DNA from: Rohdeia sp041398665 | Lineage (GTDB): Bacteria > Planctomycetota > UBA1135 > GCA-002686595 | Assembly: GCA_041398665.1 (NCBI GenBank) | Contig: JAWKUH010000030.1 | Coordinates: forward strand, 1 to 64,000 | Reading direction: 5' to 3' | DNA length: 64,000 nucleotides | Shown: positions 20,315 through 29,477 of the stretch, one piece after another | How positions within the stretch are numbered: the first letter of the stretch is position 1 | Layout: each line of letters opens with the position of its first letter | Made by a program: the position numbers and the translations under genes | Notes under the pieces: model-generated | What the model was told of the DNA's origin: nothing | The model's database searches: none | What the model saw: only the letters and a program-made list of their open reading frames with translations

Positions 20315-21760
20315 TCACCGATGGTTCGGTTTCTCGAAGCTCGCCTCGCCGACGCCCGGCTCGTCCGTGCGGACGTGGACGCCCTCGGTGGCTTCGACGT
20401 TGTGGGTCAGACCGGTCTCGTGGGAGCTCCCGGCGTCGCCCTCGTGGTGCTCGTAGTCGGGGTTCCAGCCGATCGCGAGGTGCAGGACGTAGAAGCCGGC
20501 GGCGTACGCGACGGGGACGTGCCAGCCCTGACGGACCCAGTTGGCGACGGACTTGCCGGCGGGGAACCGCGCGCACAGCGCGACGCCCGCCGAGGATCCG
20601 AACCAGGTCATCGAGCCGCCGACGCCGACCGTGAACGCCAGGATCGCCCAGTCGTAGCCGTCCTGGCTGAGCGCGATGGCGGTGAGCGGGATGTTGTCGA
20701 AGACGGCCGACACCGCGCCGATCACGAACGAGCTGCCGGCGGACGGCTTCGGCAGCGTGTCGAGCGGCATGAAGGCCGCCGTGAGCACGAGGCACAGGAG
20801 GAAGGCGGACGCCTTCGTCAGGCCGGGGACGAGCGACCACGTCGGGCGACGCAGGATCGAGGTCACGCCGAGCGCGAGCCAGATGGCGATCGCGAGCAGC
20901 GGCGCCATGTGCTCGTACGGACCGAGCGGCCCCTTGCGCAGGACGTTCGCGACGACGGCGGCCACGAGGATCGAGGCGACGGCGACGAGGCGCTTGCCGT
21001 CGATCGGGTCGGCGTTCTTGCCCTCCTGCTCGAGCGGCGCGTAGCGGTTCTGCACCCAGGAGGCGATCGAACCGCTGATGACGAGCGTGACGATCGCGCC
21101 GATGAACGCGGGCACCATCTTGAGCGGACTGTGGCCGTGGAGCCACATCATCGTCGTGGTGGTGTCGCCGATCACGCTGCCCGCTCCGCCCGCGTTCGAC
21201 GCGACGACGATGCCGGCGAGGTACGAGATGTGGACGCGGCGCTTGAACACGGACGAAGCCACGCCGCCGCCGATCATCGCTGCCGCGATGTTGTCGAGGA
21301 AGCTCGACATCACGAACACCGCGACGAGCAGGCAGAACGCGCCGAGCGCGCCCTTCGGCAGGTAGTTCGGGATGCGCTCGGGCACGCCGGAGCGCTCGAA
21401 GTGGTCGGCGAGCAGTCCGAAGCCGACGAGCAGACCGAGCAGGTCGCCCAGGATCACCCACTCGTGCGCGACCTCGTGCGCGAACGAGAAGTCGGCGATC
21501 GCGATGGTCTTGAACACCGCCGTCGCGACGAGTCCGCCGAACGCGATGTGCAGCGAGAAGTGGTGCGCCAGCGTGATGCCGAGCAGCGTCCCGACGAACA
21601 GCCCGTACTCGATCGGGATGCCGCCGACCTTCGTCCCGAAGGCGACGGCCAACCCGCCCACGAGCGCCCCGACGGCGGCTCCGATCGCGGCGACCTTGGC
21701 GATCGCCACGGCGGGGTTCTGGTCCGCGTGGACCTTGATGTTGGGGTCTTCGACGTGCAT
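20315..21760 (-). CDS. NhaD-like Na+/H+ antiporter, copy 2
   Basis: The 481-residue paralogue of the adjacent antiporter shares long identical runs such as GLLVGFGLLADHFERSGVPE, SNAGGAGSVIGDTTTTMMW and WFGSSAGVAL. It differs by a longer N-terminus (MHVEDPNIKVHADQNP) and a C-terminal hydrophilic extension of about 40 residues rich in His, Glu and Asp (PDYEHHEGDAGSSHE), which could be a cytoplasmic or periplasmic regulatory tail. The ATG at 21760 is chosen because the upstream in-frame sequence lacks coding character. A tandem duplication with divergence at both ends is the simplest history. Substrate assignment rests on family only. Confidence 0.85.
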   Translation of the reverse strand: MHVEDPNIKVHADQNPAVAIAKVAAIGAAVGALVGGLAVAFGTKVGGIPIEYGLFVGTLLGITLAHHFSLHIAFGGLVATAVFKTIAIADFSFAHEVAHEWVILGDLLGLLVGFGLLADHFERSGVPERIPNYLPKGALGAFCLLVAVFVMSSFLDNIAAAMIGGGVASSVFKRRVHISYLAGIVVASNAGGAGSVIGDTTTTMMWLHGHSPLKMVPAFIGAIVTLVISGSIASWVQNRYAPLEQEGKNADPIDGKRLVAVASILVAAVVANVLRKGPLGPYEHMAPLLAIAIWLALGVTSILRRPTWSLVPGLTKASAFLLCLVLTAAFMPLDTLPKPSAGSSFVIGAVSAVFDNIPLTAIALSQDGYDWAILAFTVGVGGSMTWFGSSAGVALCARFPAGKSVANWVRQGWHVPVAYAAGFYVLHLAIGWNPDYEHHEGDAGSSHETGLTHNVEATEGVHVRTDEPGVGEASFEKPNHR

Positions 21761-21852
21761 GGGGAACGGCGCGGACGAAGTGGATGGGGGCGCGCGAAGG
21801 GCTGGATGCAGCGGAGATCTCGACCCGCCGATCCCCCGCCCTGAAGGGGACT

Positions 21853-22785
21853 TCAGCGATCCTCGGGAGCGACCAGCTCGATCTCGAACAGCGTGGGCCA
21901 GTCCTTGCCCGTCACGAACAGCCGGCGCCCGACGGGGTCCCAGGCGATGCCGTTGAGGACGTTCCCGGGGCGGCTCGGCGGCGGCGGCGACGGCGGGACG
22001 TCGATGATCCCGGTGAGGTCGATCCAGGCGACCACCTTCCCCGTCGCGGGGTCGATCTTCGCGATGCGATCCGTCTCCCAGACGTTCGCCAGGACGAAGC
22101 CGTCGACGTACTCGAGCTCGTTCAGCTTGAACACCGGCCGACCTCCGTCGGTCACCGGCACCGAGCCCGTCGTGCGGTACGTCGCGGGGTCGAGGAACCA
22201 CAGGCGCGACGTCGTCCCGTCGGACTTGAGGAGTCGTTCGCCGTCGTAGGTCAGTCCCCAGCCCTCGCCCTCGAGCGTGAACGACGACGCGTAGCCCAAC
22301 GTCTCCACGTCCCACACGAAGCCGACGTGGTTCTGCCAGGTGAGCTGCACGAGACGGTCGCCGACGAGCGCGAGTCCCTCGCAGAACATCTGCTGGCCGA
22401 CCGGCGTCACCTGCAGGACCTCGCCGGTCTCGAGCGCGACGCGCCGCACCGACGACTCGCCGACCTGTCCGGTGCTCTCGTACAGGAAGCCGTCGTGCCA
22501 GAGCAGCCCCTGCGTGAACGCGTTCGGGTCGTGCGGGTACTCCGCGACGACGCGGTAGCCGTAGATCGGGACACCGTCCGCCGTCGCCGTCGGCTTCGAT
22601 CCGTTCGAGACGTCGGGTGCCCCGCCGCCGTCGGGCGTCGGGTTCACCGCCCCGCTCGTTCCGCCTCCTCCCGCGCCCTTCGCCGACGGACCGTCGGCGC
22701 AGCTCGCGCACGCGCTGAGTGCGGCGACGAGCGCGACGAGCGACGCGCGTGCGCGGCGCTCGGTCCTCGTGGCGAACATCGACAT
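21853..22785 (-). CDS. Glutaminyl-peptide cyclotransferase, plant-type beta-propeller, lipoprotein
   Basis: This enzyme would convert N-terminal glutamine of peptides or proteins to pyroglutamate. The 310-residue sequence has a lipoprotein signal (VAALSACASCADG) and a Gly/Ser/Pro-rich linker. The Glu_cyclase_2 fold follows, with YPHDPNAFTQGLLWHDGFLYESTGQ, RRVALETGEVLQ, FCEGLALVGDRLVQLTW, LNELEYVDGFVLANVW and NVLNGIAWDPVGRRLFVTGKDWPTLFEI. All are well-conserved family stretches, including FTQGL and the final GK-WP-LFE. The lipid anchor places it in the periplasm. It sits between an M14 peptidase and an antiporter on the same strand, so extracytoplasmic peptide processing is a plausible setting. 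Confidence 0.9.
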   Translation of the reverse strand: MSMFATRTERRARASLVALVAALSACASCADGPSAKGAGGGGTSGAVNPTPDGGGAPDVSNGSKPTATADGVPIYGYRVVAEYPHDPNAFTQGLLWHDGFLYESTGQVGESSVRRVALETGEVLQVTPVGQQMFCEGLALVGDRLVQLTWQNHVGFVWDVETLGYASSFTLEGEGWGLTYDGERLLKSDGTTSRLWFLDPATYRTTGSVPVTDGGRPVFKLNELEYVDGFVLANVWETDRIAKIDPATGKVVAWIDLTGIIDVPPSPPPPSRPGNVLNGIAWDPVGRRLFVTGKDWPTLFEIELVAPEDR

Positions 22786-22819
22786 GGGGGTCGGGACGGG
22801 AGGTCGGGAGCGGCGGACC

Positions 22820-25264
22820 TCAGAAGAGGACCGTGCGGAGGAGGTTCAGGAACATCGCGTCGGACCAGCCGCGGTACTGGGGCCTCGCCGCGAACAGCCA
22901 GACCGTGCCGCTACCCACGGGGCACCGAACGAGGTACGCCTTGCCGGCGATCACCTCCGGCTTCTGGATCCAACCGGAGAGCAGAGTCTCGCGTTCGGCG
23001 TACTGCAGTACCACCTCGGCGTCGCCCGTCGTCTCGAACGCGCGCGCGTTCGAGAACATCACCGCGGGAGCGAACCAGTCCTCGGCGACCGCGCTCGTCC
23101 GCAGGACCGACCCGGGGCAGGCGAACTCGCGGTTCTCCTCGCGCCGCGTGACCTCGGTCACGGGGAGGCCGAGCAGCTCGATCGCGGCCTCCGCCGACGA
23201 CTCCATCGCGACGAGGGTGCCGCCGCCGCGCACGAACGCCTCGAGCGCCGCCGCTCCGGTCGACTCGATGCCGCGCGTGTAGGGCTCGGGCGAGGAACCG
23301 GCGCGCCGACCCTCGCGCAGTTCGCGCGCGGACAGGCTCGGCAGGACGATCACGTCGTACTCGTCGGCGAGGTGCCCCGCGCGGATCGCCTCGGGACGCA
23401 CGCGGACGAAGGGCACGCCGTGGCGGTGCAGCTCGAGTCGCAACCAGCCCTCGTTCATGAGGCCGGACCACGGGGCGTAGACGCCGATGCGCGGCAGCGT
23501 CTCGCGCGTCGCGAGCACCTCGGGCCCCGAGTCGCTCCCCGTCGGGCCGCGACCGATGGCGATCGCGTTCGTGCCGCGTTCCGCGACGCGCACGAGCGAC
23601 ACCGGCCGCCCCTGCGCGAGCGCACCGACACCGCGGGTCCACGACGTCCCGTCGCGCGCGTCGTGGAGTTCGACGCCCTCGGCGACCTCGACGCCCTGCA
23701 GCGGGTCGACGAACACCATCTGCGCGCCGGCGAGGCTCCACGGGAGCTCCATCTCGCCCTCGAAGTCGCCGTGGATCTCGACGACGTCGACGCCGAGCAG
23801 CGCGGGGAACGTCCACCCCGCGATGTCGTAGGGCCGACTGCCGTCGGGATAGCGCTGCACCTCGAGCAGGTCCTTGGCGAAGCGCCCGTAGGGCTGGTCG
23901 AGTCGCACGACGATCGAGCCCTTCGGCCAGCTGCGGCCGTCGGCGGTGATCTCGCTCTCCGCGCGCTGCACCTCGACGCCGAGGAGCTTCAGGTTGTCGA
24001 GGAGCCGCGTGCGCTGAGCGCTCGCCGGATCGGTGGGCGGGATCAGGAACGCGCGCGGCGTCGACGTGCGCGCGGCCTCGATGCTCGAAGTCGCCGCCGA
24101 CATCGTGTTCTCGAGCCACAGCCTCGGTTCGCGCGTCAGGCTGCCGAGCAGCGACCGACCGAACGCGTGTTCGTACTCGACGATGTCGCGCAGTCGCCAC
24201 CACCCGCCCGGCCACGGCGCCGGGAAGCGGTTGGACGGCGCGTAGGAGTCGAGTCCGCTGGGCGCGGAGAGCGAGTCGTACGGAGTCCAGCGCGGCGAAC
24301 CGAGGTTGCAGGACGCCGCCTCGGTCAGGATGCCGACGATGTTGTGGCGCGCCGAGACGTTGCGGTTCCCGCCGTTCCACCACATGTCGTAGGTGACGCC
24401 GGTCGCGACGCCGGTCAGCCCCTCCTTCGTCATGTCGAAGAGCGCGCGCGACCCGAGGAGGTCGATCGACGTGATGAGGCCCGGGTCGAAGTTCGGGTCG
24501 AGCGGGTCGCGGTACGGCGGGACGAAGAAGCTCTCGCGCGAGCTCCCCTGCTGGTGGATGTCCCAGTAGACCTGCGGGAAGACGCGCGAGTAGAGCAGGT
24601 TCGTGACGACGCGCGTCTCCTGCAGCGACAGTCCGAACCAGTCGCGGTTGTTGTCGTGTCCGGCAAACTCCTGGTAGAGCTCGAGCAGGTCGGTGCCCTC
24701 GTGCGGGGTACCGACGTGCTCGCGGTACCACTGCGACACGCGGTCGACGCCGTCCGGGTTGAGGCACGGCGGCATGTAGATCACGAGGTCCTCGCGCGCC
24801 GAGCGGTACGGCTCCTCGTCCGACGTCGCGAGGCGGTACGCGAACTCCATCCCGAAGTCCCAGGCGGCGCACTCCGTGGAGTGCATGCCGACGGAGACGA
24901 ACAGGAACGGGACGGCGTCGGCGAGGACCTTCGCGCGCTCCTCCTCCGAGAGTCCGCGCGGATCGGCGACCTGCTTCGCGAGCGCCTCGAGCTCGCCGAG
25001 CCGCGCGAGGTTGTGCTCCGACCCGATCACGGCGAGCAGGAAGTCGCGACCGTCGGCGGTCGTGCCGACCTTCTCGAGCCGAACGTTGGGGCTCGCCGCG
25101 GCGAGGGCCTCGTAGTACGACGACAGCTCGTCCCAGGTGGTGAGCGTGAAGTCGCTCGCCGCGGGCCGGCCGAGGTGCGACTCGGGACTCGGGACCCCGC
25201 CCCGTTGCGGCGGAGCGAGGAGGAGGGAGGTGGCGACGACGACGAGCGCGGGGACGAGACTCAT
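22820..25264 (-). CDS. Secreted M14-family zinc carboxypeptidase-like protein
   Basis: The 814-residue exported protein has a short signal peptide (MSLVPALVVVATSLLLAPP) and an N-terminal M14 domain. Zinc-site and substrate features are GMHSTECA (His and Glu ligands near residues 126-129), LNPDGVDRVSQWYREH, HDNNRDWF, DIHQQGSSRESF (third ligand, near 236) and the general-base region GILTEAAS (near 311). Residues beyond about 480 form a second region that resembles the class I glutamine-amidotransferase-like fold found in long M14 proteins (VDVVEIHGDFEGEMELPWSL, YDVIVLPSLSARELREG, AALEAFVRGGGTLVAME). It is 34 bases upstream of the glutaminyl cyclase gene and probably co-transcribed. Confidence 0.85.
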   Translation of the reverse strand: MSLVPALVVVATSLLLAPPQRGGVPSPESHLGRPAASDFTLTTWDELSSYYEALAAASPNVRLEKVGTTADGRDFLLAVIGSEHNLARLGELEALAKQVADPRGLSEEERAKVLADAVPFLFVSVGMHSTECAAWDFGMEFAYRLATSDEEPYRSAREDLVIYMPPCLNPDGVDRVSQWYREHVGTPHEGTDLLELYQEFAGHDNNRDWFGLSLQETRVVTNLLYSRVFPQVYWDIHQQGSSRESFFVPPYRDPLDPNFDPGLITSIDLLGSRALFDMTKEGLTGVATGVTYDMWWNGGNRNVSARHNIVGILTEAASCNLGSPRWTPYDSLSAPSGLDSYAPSNRFPAPWPGGWWRLRDIVEYEHAFGRSLLGSLTREPRLWLENTMSAATSSIEAARTSTPRAFLIPPTDPASAQRTRLLDNLKLLGVEVQRAESEITADGRSWPKGSIVVRLDQPYGRFAKDLLEVQRYPDGSRPYDIAGWTFPALLGVDVVEIHGDFEGEMELPWSLAGAQMVFVDPLQGVEVAEGVELHDARDGTSWTRGVGALAQGRPVSLVRVAERGTNAIAIGRGPTGSDSGPEVLATRETLPRIGVYAPWSGLMNEGWLRLELHRHGVPFVRVRPEAIRAGHLADEYDVIVLPSLSARELREGRRAGSSPEPYTRGIESTGAAALEAFVRGGGTLVAMESSAEAAIELLGLPVTEVTRREENREFACPGSVLRTSAVAEDWFAPAVMFSNARAFETTGDAEVVLQYAERETLLSGWIQKPEVIAGKAYLVRCPVGSGTVWLFAARPQYRGWSDAMFLNLLRTVLF

Positions 25265-25393
25265 GGCGGGGACGAGTCTATCCGCGTCGAATCGCAGGCG
25301 GTCCGGGCGGATCGGGGGGACCGTGCGCAGGTCGTCTCGCCCTCCTCCGATTCCTCGGTGGACGACCCTCCGCCGCGCAGCCGCGCGCTCGGA

Positions 25394-26899
25394 TCATCGA
25401 AGCAACCGCTTCGCGATCTTGCCCGTGCCGGTCCGCGGCAACTCGGCGAGGAAGCGGACCTCGCGCGGACACTTGTAGGCGGCGAGGTGCTCGCGACAGT
25501 GCGCGAGGAGCGCGTCGACGTCGAGCGTCGCTCCGGGCCGGAGCACGACGGCGGCGCACACGCGCTCGCCCCAGCGCTCGTCCGCCCTGCCGAAGACCGC
25601 TGCCTCGAGCACGGCGGCGTGCGCGTAGAGCACCTTCTCGACCTCGGTCGTGTACACGTTCTCGCCGCCCGTCACGACCATGTCCTTCTTGCGATCGACG
25701 ATCTCGACGAAGCCGCGCGCATCGATGCGCGCGAGGTCGCCGGTCGAGAGCCAGCCCGCTCGCATCACGGCCTCGGTGAGGTCGGGTCGCCCGAAGTAGC
25801 CGCGCATGACCGTGGCGCCGCGCACGACGATCTCCCCCACCGCTCGATCGTCGCGCGGGACGTCGCGCCCCTGCTCGTCCACGACGCGCAGATCGACGCC
25901 GAGGAACGGTCGCCCCGTTCGCGCCCGCAGTCGGAAGCGCTCGTCCTCGGGCAACTCGCGTTCGGCCGGACCGAGGCGGCTGAGCGTGAGGTACGGACTC
26001 GTCTCCGTCATGCCGTAGGTCTGCACGTACTCGCAGCGGAACGCGCGCTCGACGCGCCGCACCGTCGCCGGGTCGATCGATGCGCCGCCCGAGAGGACGA
26101 GTCGGAACGCCGAGAGATCGCGACGCTCGACGTCCGGCCGCGCGCACATCGCGACGAGCATGGTGGGCACCAGGTTCGAGATCGTGACGCGCTCGCGTTC
26201 GAACAGGTCGAGCGCCGCTGCCGCGTCGAAGCGCGGCAGTGCGACGTGCGTACCGCCCGCGAGCGTGATCGCCACCGTCGCCCAGGCGTCGGCGAGGTGG
26301 AACATCGGCGCGACGTGCCCCCAGGTGTCGCGGTCGGAGATGCCGAGCTCCGCGATCGCGGCGAGCGCGTGCTGACACACGTTGCGGTGCGTGAGCTCGA
26401 CGCCCTTCGGTTCGCCGGTCGTCCCGCTCGTGCAGTAGAGGTGCGCGAGGTCCGACTCGTCGACCGGTTCGGGGGCGCCCGACTCCGCGTCGGCGCGCGC
26501 CGTCGCGTCGACGAACGGCACGGAGCGGCGCGCGCGCTCCGACCCCGACCGCACGAGTTCGGCGAACGGCGGCGCGGCGATCGCGAGCGCCGGTTCGACG
26601 AGGTCGAACTGCGACGCGACCTCGGGAGGTGCGAGCCGCCAGTTGAGCGGGACGAGCACGGCACCGCGCCACGCCGCGGCGAACGTCCACTCGAGGAAGT
26701 CGCGCCCGTTCTCCGCCGCGAGCACGACGCGATCGCCCGCGCGCACGCCGCGTTCCTCGAGGAGGCGCGTGGCGCGTCGGACGCCGGACGCGAGCTCGCG
26801 GTACGTGCGCACGTCGCCGCGATCGCGGTAGGCGACGGCGTCGCCGTACACGCTCTCCGCGCGGCGGAGGACGTCGACGAGCGTGGGGCCCGACGTCAC
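25394..26899 (-). CDS. AMP-dependent acyl-CoA synthetase/ligase
   Basis: This cytoplasmic ligase activates a carboxylic acid with ATP and joins it to CoA. The 501 residues show the adenylate-forming signature (LYCTSGTTGEPKGVELTHRN), YGMTETSPY, the hinge region WLSTGDLARIDARGFVEIVDRKKD and the terminal PRTGTGKIAKR with its catalytic Lys. Chain length is not readable from the sequence; the closest styles are medium- or long-chain and o-succinylbenzoate ligases. The GTG at 26899 overlaps the ferrochelatase stop as GTGA, which supports translational coupling and the chosen start (VTSGPTLVDVLRRAESVYG). Confidence 0.9.
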   Translation of the reverse strand: MTSGPTLVDVLRRAESVYGDAVAYRDRGDVRTYRELASGVRRATRLLEERGVRAGDRVVLAAENGRDFLEWTFAAAWRGAVLVPLNWRLAPPEVASQFDLVEPALAIAAPPFAELVRSGSERARRSVPFVDATARADAESGAPEPVDESDLAHLYCTSGTTGEPKGVELTHRNVCQHALAAIAELGISDRDTWGHVAPMFHLADAWATVAITLAGGTHVALPRFDAAAALDLFERERVTISNLVPTMLVAMCARPDVERRDLSAFRLVLSGGASIDPATVRRVERAFRCEYVQTYGMTETSPYLTLSRLGPAERELPEDERFRLRARTGRPFLGVDLRVVDEQGRDVPRDDRAVGEIVVRGATVMRGYFGRPDLTEAVMRAGWLSTGDLARIDARGFVEIVDRKKDMVVTGGENVYTTEVEKVLYAHAAVLEAAVFGRADERWGERVCAAVVLRPGATLDVDALLAHCREHLAAYKCPREVRFLAELPRTGTGKIAKRLLR

Positions 26900-27924
26900 G
26901 AGTCGACGCGCGAGCCGAGCTCGTCGCGGACGATCGCCTCGAGGCCGCTCACCCAGGCGGGCTCGGCGTTCGGACAGGGGACGAGCGTGAAGGACTCGCC
27001 GCCGTGCTCGACGAAGGTCTTCGCCGCCTCGCCTCCGATCTCCTCGAGCGTCTCGAGGCAGTCCGCCACGAAGCTCGGGCAGAGCACGGCGAGACGCCGC
27101 ACGCCCGACGCGGCGGCCGCGCGCACCACTTCGTCCGTCGGCGGTCCGAGCCACGGGTCGCGCCCGAGTCGCGACTGGAACGCCGTCGCGACGCGGTCCG
27201 GAGCGAGACCGAGGCGCTTCGCGAGTTCGCGTGTCGTCGCGAGGCACTGGCGCCGGTAGCAACCGCGGTTCGCGTCGACGACGACGTCGCAACAGGTCGG
27301 CGACGCGAGGCAGTGCGCGCCCGACGGGTCGGCCCGTCGCACGTGTCGCTCGGGCAGACCGTGGTAGCTGAAGAGCACGAGTTCGGGACCCGCGTCCTCG
27401 ACGTGCGGACGCGCGACCTCCGCGAAGGCGTCGAGGAACTCCGGTCGGTCGTGGAACGGCGGGACGAAGCGCAGGCGTTCGCGGACGCCGAGTCGCCGCG
27501 CGGCGCGCTCCGTCGCCTCGACCGCCGTGCCCGTCGAGCTCGCCGCGTTCTGCGGGTAGAGCGGGACGACGACGATCGGGTCGCAGTCGCGCAGGCGCTC
27601 GAGGGCGGACGCGATCGACGGTTCGCCGTAGCGCATGCCGAGTGCGACCTCGATCGGAGCCACGCGCGCTCGCAGCGCGGCCGCGAGGTCCTTCGAGTGG
27701 AAGAGCAGCGGCGAGCCGCGCTCCGTCCAGATCGACCGGTAGGCCTCGGCCGACCGCGCGGATCGGACGAGCGGGATCAGGAACCCGCCGAGGAACAGGC
27801 GCAGCGGCGTCGCGACGTCGAGGACGTGACGATCGGTCAGGAACTCGCGCAGGTAGCGCGCGACGTCGGCGCGCTCGGGTGCGCGCGGCGTACCGAGGTT
27901 GACGAGCAGGATGCCGGGGTGCAC
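26896..27924 (-). CDS. hemH: Ferrochelatase
   Basis: This enzyme inserts Fe2+ into protoporphyrin (or coproporphyrin) to make haem. The 342 residues have GILLVNLGTPRAPE at the start, VVPLYPQNAASSTGTA, SYHGLPERHV with the metal-binding His, CYRRQCLATTRELAKRLG, FQSRLGRDPWLGP and CPSFVADCLETLEEIGGEA with the conserved Glu. The GTG at 27924 starts exactly at VHPGILLVNLG. The gene ends inside the start codon of the acyl-CoA synthetase gene and is 17 bases after the methyltransferase gene. Haem demand fits the cytochrome-type PSCyt1 protein farther along the window. Confidence 0.95.
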   Translation of the reverse strand: MHPGILLVNLGTPRAPERADVARYLREFLTDRHVLDVATPLRLFLGGFLIPLVRSARSAEAYRSIWTERGSPLLFHSKDLAAALRARVAPIEVALGMRYGEPSIASALERLRDCDPIVVVPLYPQNAASSTGTAVEATERAARRLGVRERLRFVPPFHDRPEFLDAFAEVARPHVEDAGPELVLFSYHGLPERHVRRADPSGAHCLASPTCCDVVVDANRGCYRRQCLATTRELAKRLGLAPDRVATAFQSRLGRDPWLGPPTDEVVRAAAASGVRRLAVLCPSFVADCLETLEEIGGEAAKTFVEHGGESFTLVPCPNAEPAWVSGLEAIVRDELGSRVDS

Positions 27925-27941
27925 GTCGCGCGTCCTCGTCG

Positions 27942-28553
27942 TCAGCGGCTCTCGAAGACCGCCCACCACTCGCGCCACTCGCGGCGCGGGAGCGGCGCGC
28001 CGACCGGTTCGACGCTCATGAGTTCGAGGTCCTTCGGCAGGACCGCCACCATGTCCTCGACCTCGCTCGTGTACGGCGGACCGCCGTTCTCCCTCGGCTT
28101 GCCGGACGGGAACACGATCGCGACGAGTCGTCCGCCCGGCGCGAGGACGCGGCGCACGAAACGCCCCCAACGACCGCGCTCGGCGGGTTCGATGGCGCAG
28201 AAGAACGTGTGGTCGAACACGAGGTCGAAGATCTCGCCCTCGTACCCGAGCACGTCTTGGTGGAGGAACCTCCCGCCCGCCGACTCGAGGCGTCGCGCGA
28301 CGTCGCCGTGCGTCTCGGGCGCGAGGTCCACGGCGGTGACCACGAATCCGGCCTCCGCCAGCGCCAGCGCGTCGTGCCCGTACCCGGCGCCGGGGACGAG
28401 CGCGGTCGCGCCCTCGCGCCGCGGTCGCAGGTCGCCGTTCGCGATGCGTCGCGCGAGTTCGGGGTGCGGGGCGCCGATGTCCCAGGGCGTGTCCTTCGCT
28501 CGGTAGCGATCGGACCACGACTCTGCGCCCGTGTTCGTCGACTGGGAGGACAT
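27942..28553 (-). CDS. TPMT-type SAM-dependent methyltransferase
   Basis: The 203-residue protein matches the thiopurine S-methyltransferase fold: WSDRYRAKDTPWDIGAPHPE at the N-terminus, SAM motif I ALVPGAGYGHDALALAEAG, VTAVDLAPET, FDLVFDHTFFCAIEPAERG and APGGRLVAIVFPSG. In this family the soft acceptor is usually a thiol or selenol, but the substrate cannot be read here. The ATG at 28553 has GGAG about nine bases upstream. The gene is the first of a probable methyltransferase-hemH-acyl-CoA synthetase transcript and starts divergently from a membrane protein gene. Confidence 0.85.
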   Translation of the reverse strand: MSSQSTNTGAESWSDRYRAKDTPWDIGAPHPELARRIANGDLRPRREGATALVPGAGYGHDALALAEAGFVVTAVDLAPETHGDVARRLESAGGRFLHQDVLGYEGEIFDLVFDHTFFCAIEPAERGRWGRFVRRVLAPGGRLVAIVFPSGKPRENGGPPYTSEVEDMVAVLPKDLELMSVEPVGAPLPRREWREWWAVFESR

Positions 28554-28703
28554 GCGAGACTCCGTTCTCGCGAGCGCGAGCAGCATGACCGAAGTCGCGG
28601 TGGATCAGAAGCGCCGAGGCGGGAGCGGCCCCGGGTTCGAGCGCTCGGCTCCCCGGATCCACCCGCGCTCGCGCCCGGAACGGCGAGCTCCGGGAGGCGC
28701 CCG

Positions 28704-29462
28704 GTGACGGTCTTCCTGTCCGTTCTCGCCGTGCTCGCCCTGGGACTCGCGTTCGAGGGCCGGTCACGCGCGCCGTTCGACGTCGTGCGCGGTGCGTGGC
28801 GTCGAGTACGACTCGCGCACGCCGCGGACAGCGCCGCGCTGCTCCTCGGTTGTGCCGCGCTCTGGTCGCGCGCGCACCACGACGCGTCGATCGCGGCGCG
28901 CGTCGGGCGCGATCTCGCACCTTGGATCGACCGCCTCGAGTCGGGACTGGTTCCGGCACTCCAGCACACGGTCGGGGCGACGGCGGTCGTCGCGGCGACG
29001 CGAGTCGCCGCGGTCCTGCCGGTCGCGACGGTCGTCGCGTACGTCCTGGTCGAGGAAGGCGGGCGTCGGCGGACGTCCGGCGTCGCGGTCGCGCTGTGGT
29101 CGACGCTTGCGATCGCGCTCCCCGTCTGCGCGTTCTTCCCGGCGACGGAACCTTCGCTCGGCGGAGCGGCGGGAGCCTTCGCGTCGGCGTTCCAGGACGT
29201 CGGCCCCGTGCGCCTCGACGCCCGCAACGACGCCCTGCTCCACCTGCCGACCGCGCTCCTCGTCGCGCTCGCGTCCGTCGCGACCGGACCGCGGTCCCGC
29301 GCCGTGCTGTGGACCGCAGCGGCGGCGACGGCCGTGTGTTCCGTGCTCGCGGGCGAGGTCTTCGCGAGCGGAGCCGTGCTCGCGCTCGCCGCCGGTCTCG
29401 TCGCGGCGCGGGTCGCTCGCCGCGCGAACGCCGCGCTCGGGGCGCCTGCGGATCGAGACTGA
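28704..29462 (+). CDS. Polytopic membrane protein, possibly a divergent PAP2-like protein
   Basis: The 252-residue protein has about six hydrophobic helices with Ala, Val and Leu. The pattern ARNDALLHLPTALLVAL, followed by a helix ending LAGEVFASGAVLALAAGLVAA, resembles the spacing of PAP2/Aur1-type phosphatases (FPSLH, then H-x-x-x-D). The catalytic His residues are not in the expected places, so I do not claim activity. The GTG at 28704 follows GGAGGC seven bases upstream and begins the first helix. It converges with pdxA (15 bases apart) and diverges from the TPMT-like gene. It is otherwise unrecognised. Confidence 0.6.
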   Translation: MTVFLSVLAVLALGLAFEGRSRAPFDVVRGAWRRVRLAHAADSAALLLGCAALWSRAHHDASIAARVGRDLAPWIDRLESGLVPALQHTVGATAVVAATRVAAVLPVATVVAYVLVEEGGRRRTSGVAVALWSTLAIALPVCAFFPATEPSLGGAAGAFASAFQDVGPVRLDARNDALLHLPTALLVALASVATGPRSRAVLWTAAAATAVCSVLAGEVFASGAVLALAAGLVAARVARRANAALGAPADRD

Positions 29463-29477
29463 CCGCGCGCGCTCCGC

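Noticed and set aside
22769..27259. Antisense open frame of about 1500 codons over the M14 and acyl-CoA synthetase genes
   Set aside because: Long stop-free antisense frames are normal at this GC level; the sequence is Arg/Asp-rich without motifs, and the opposite strand has clear enzymes.
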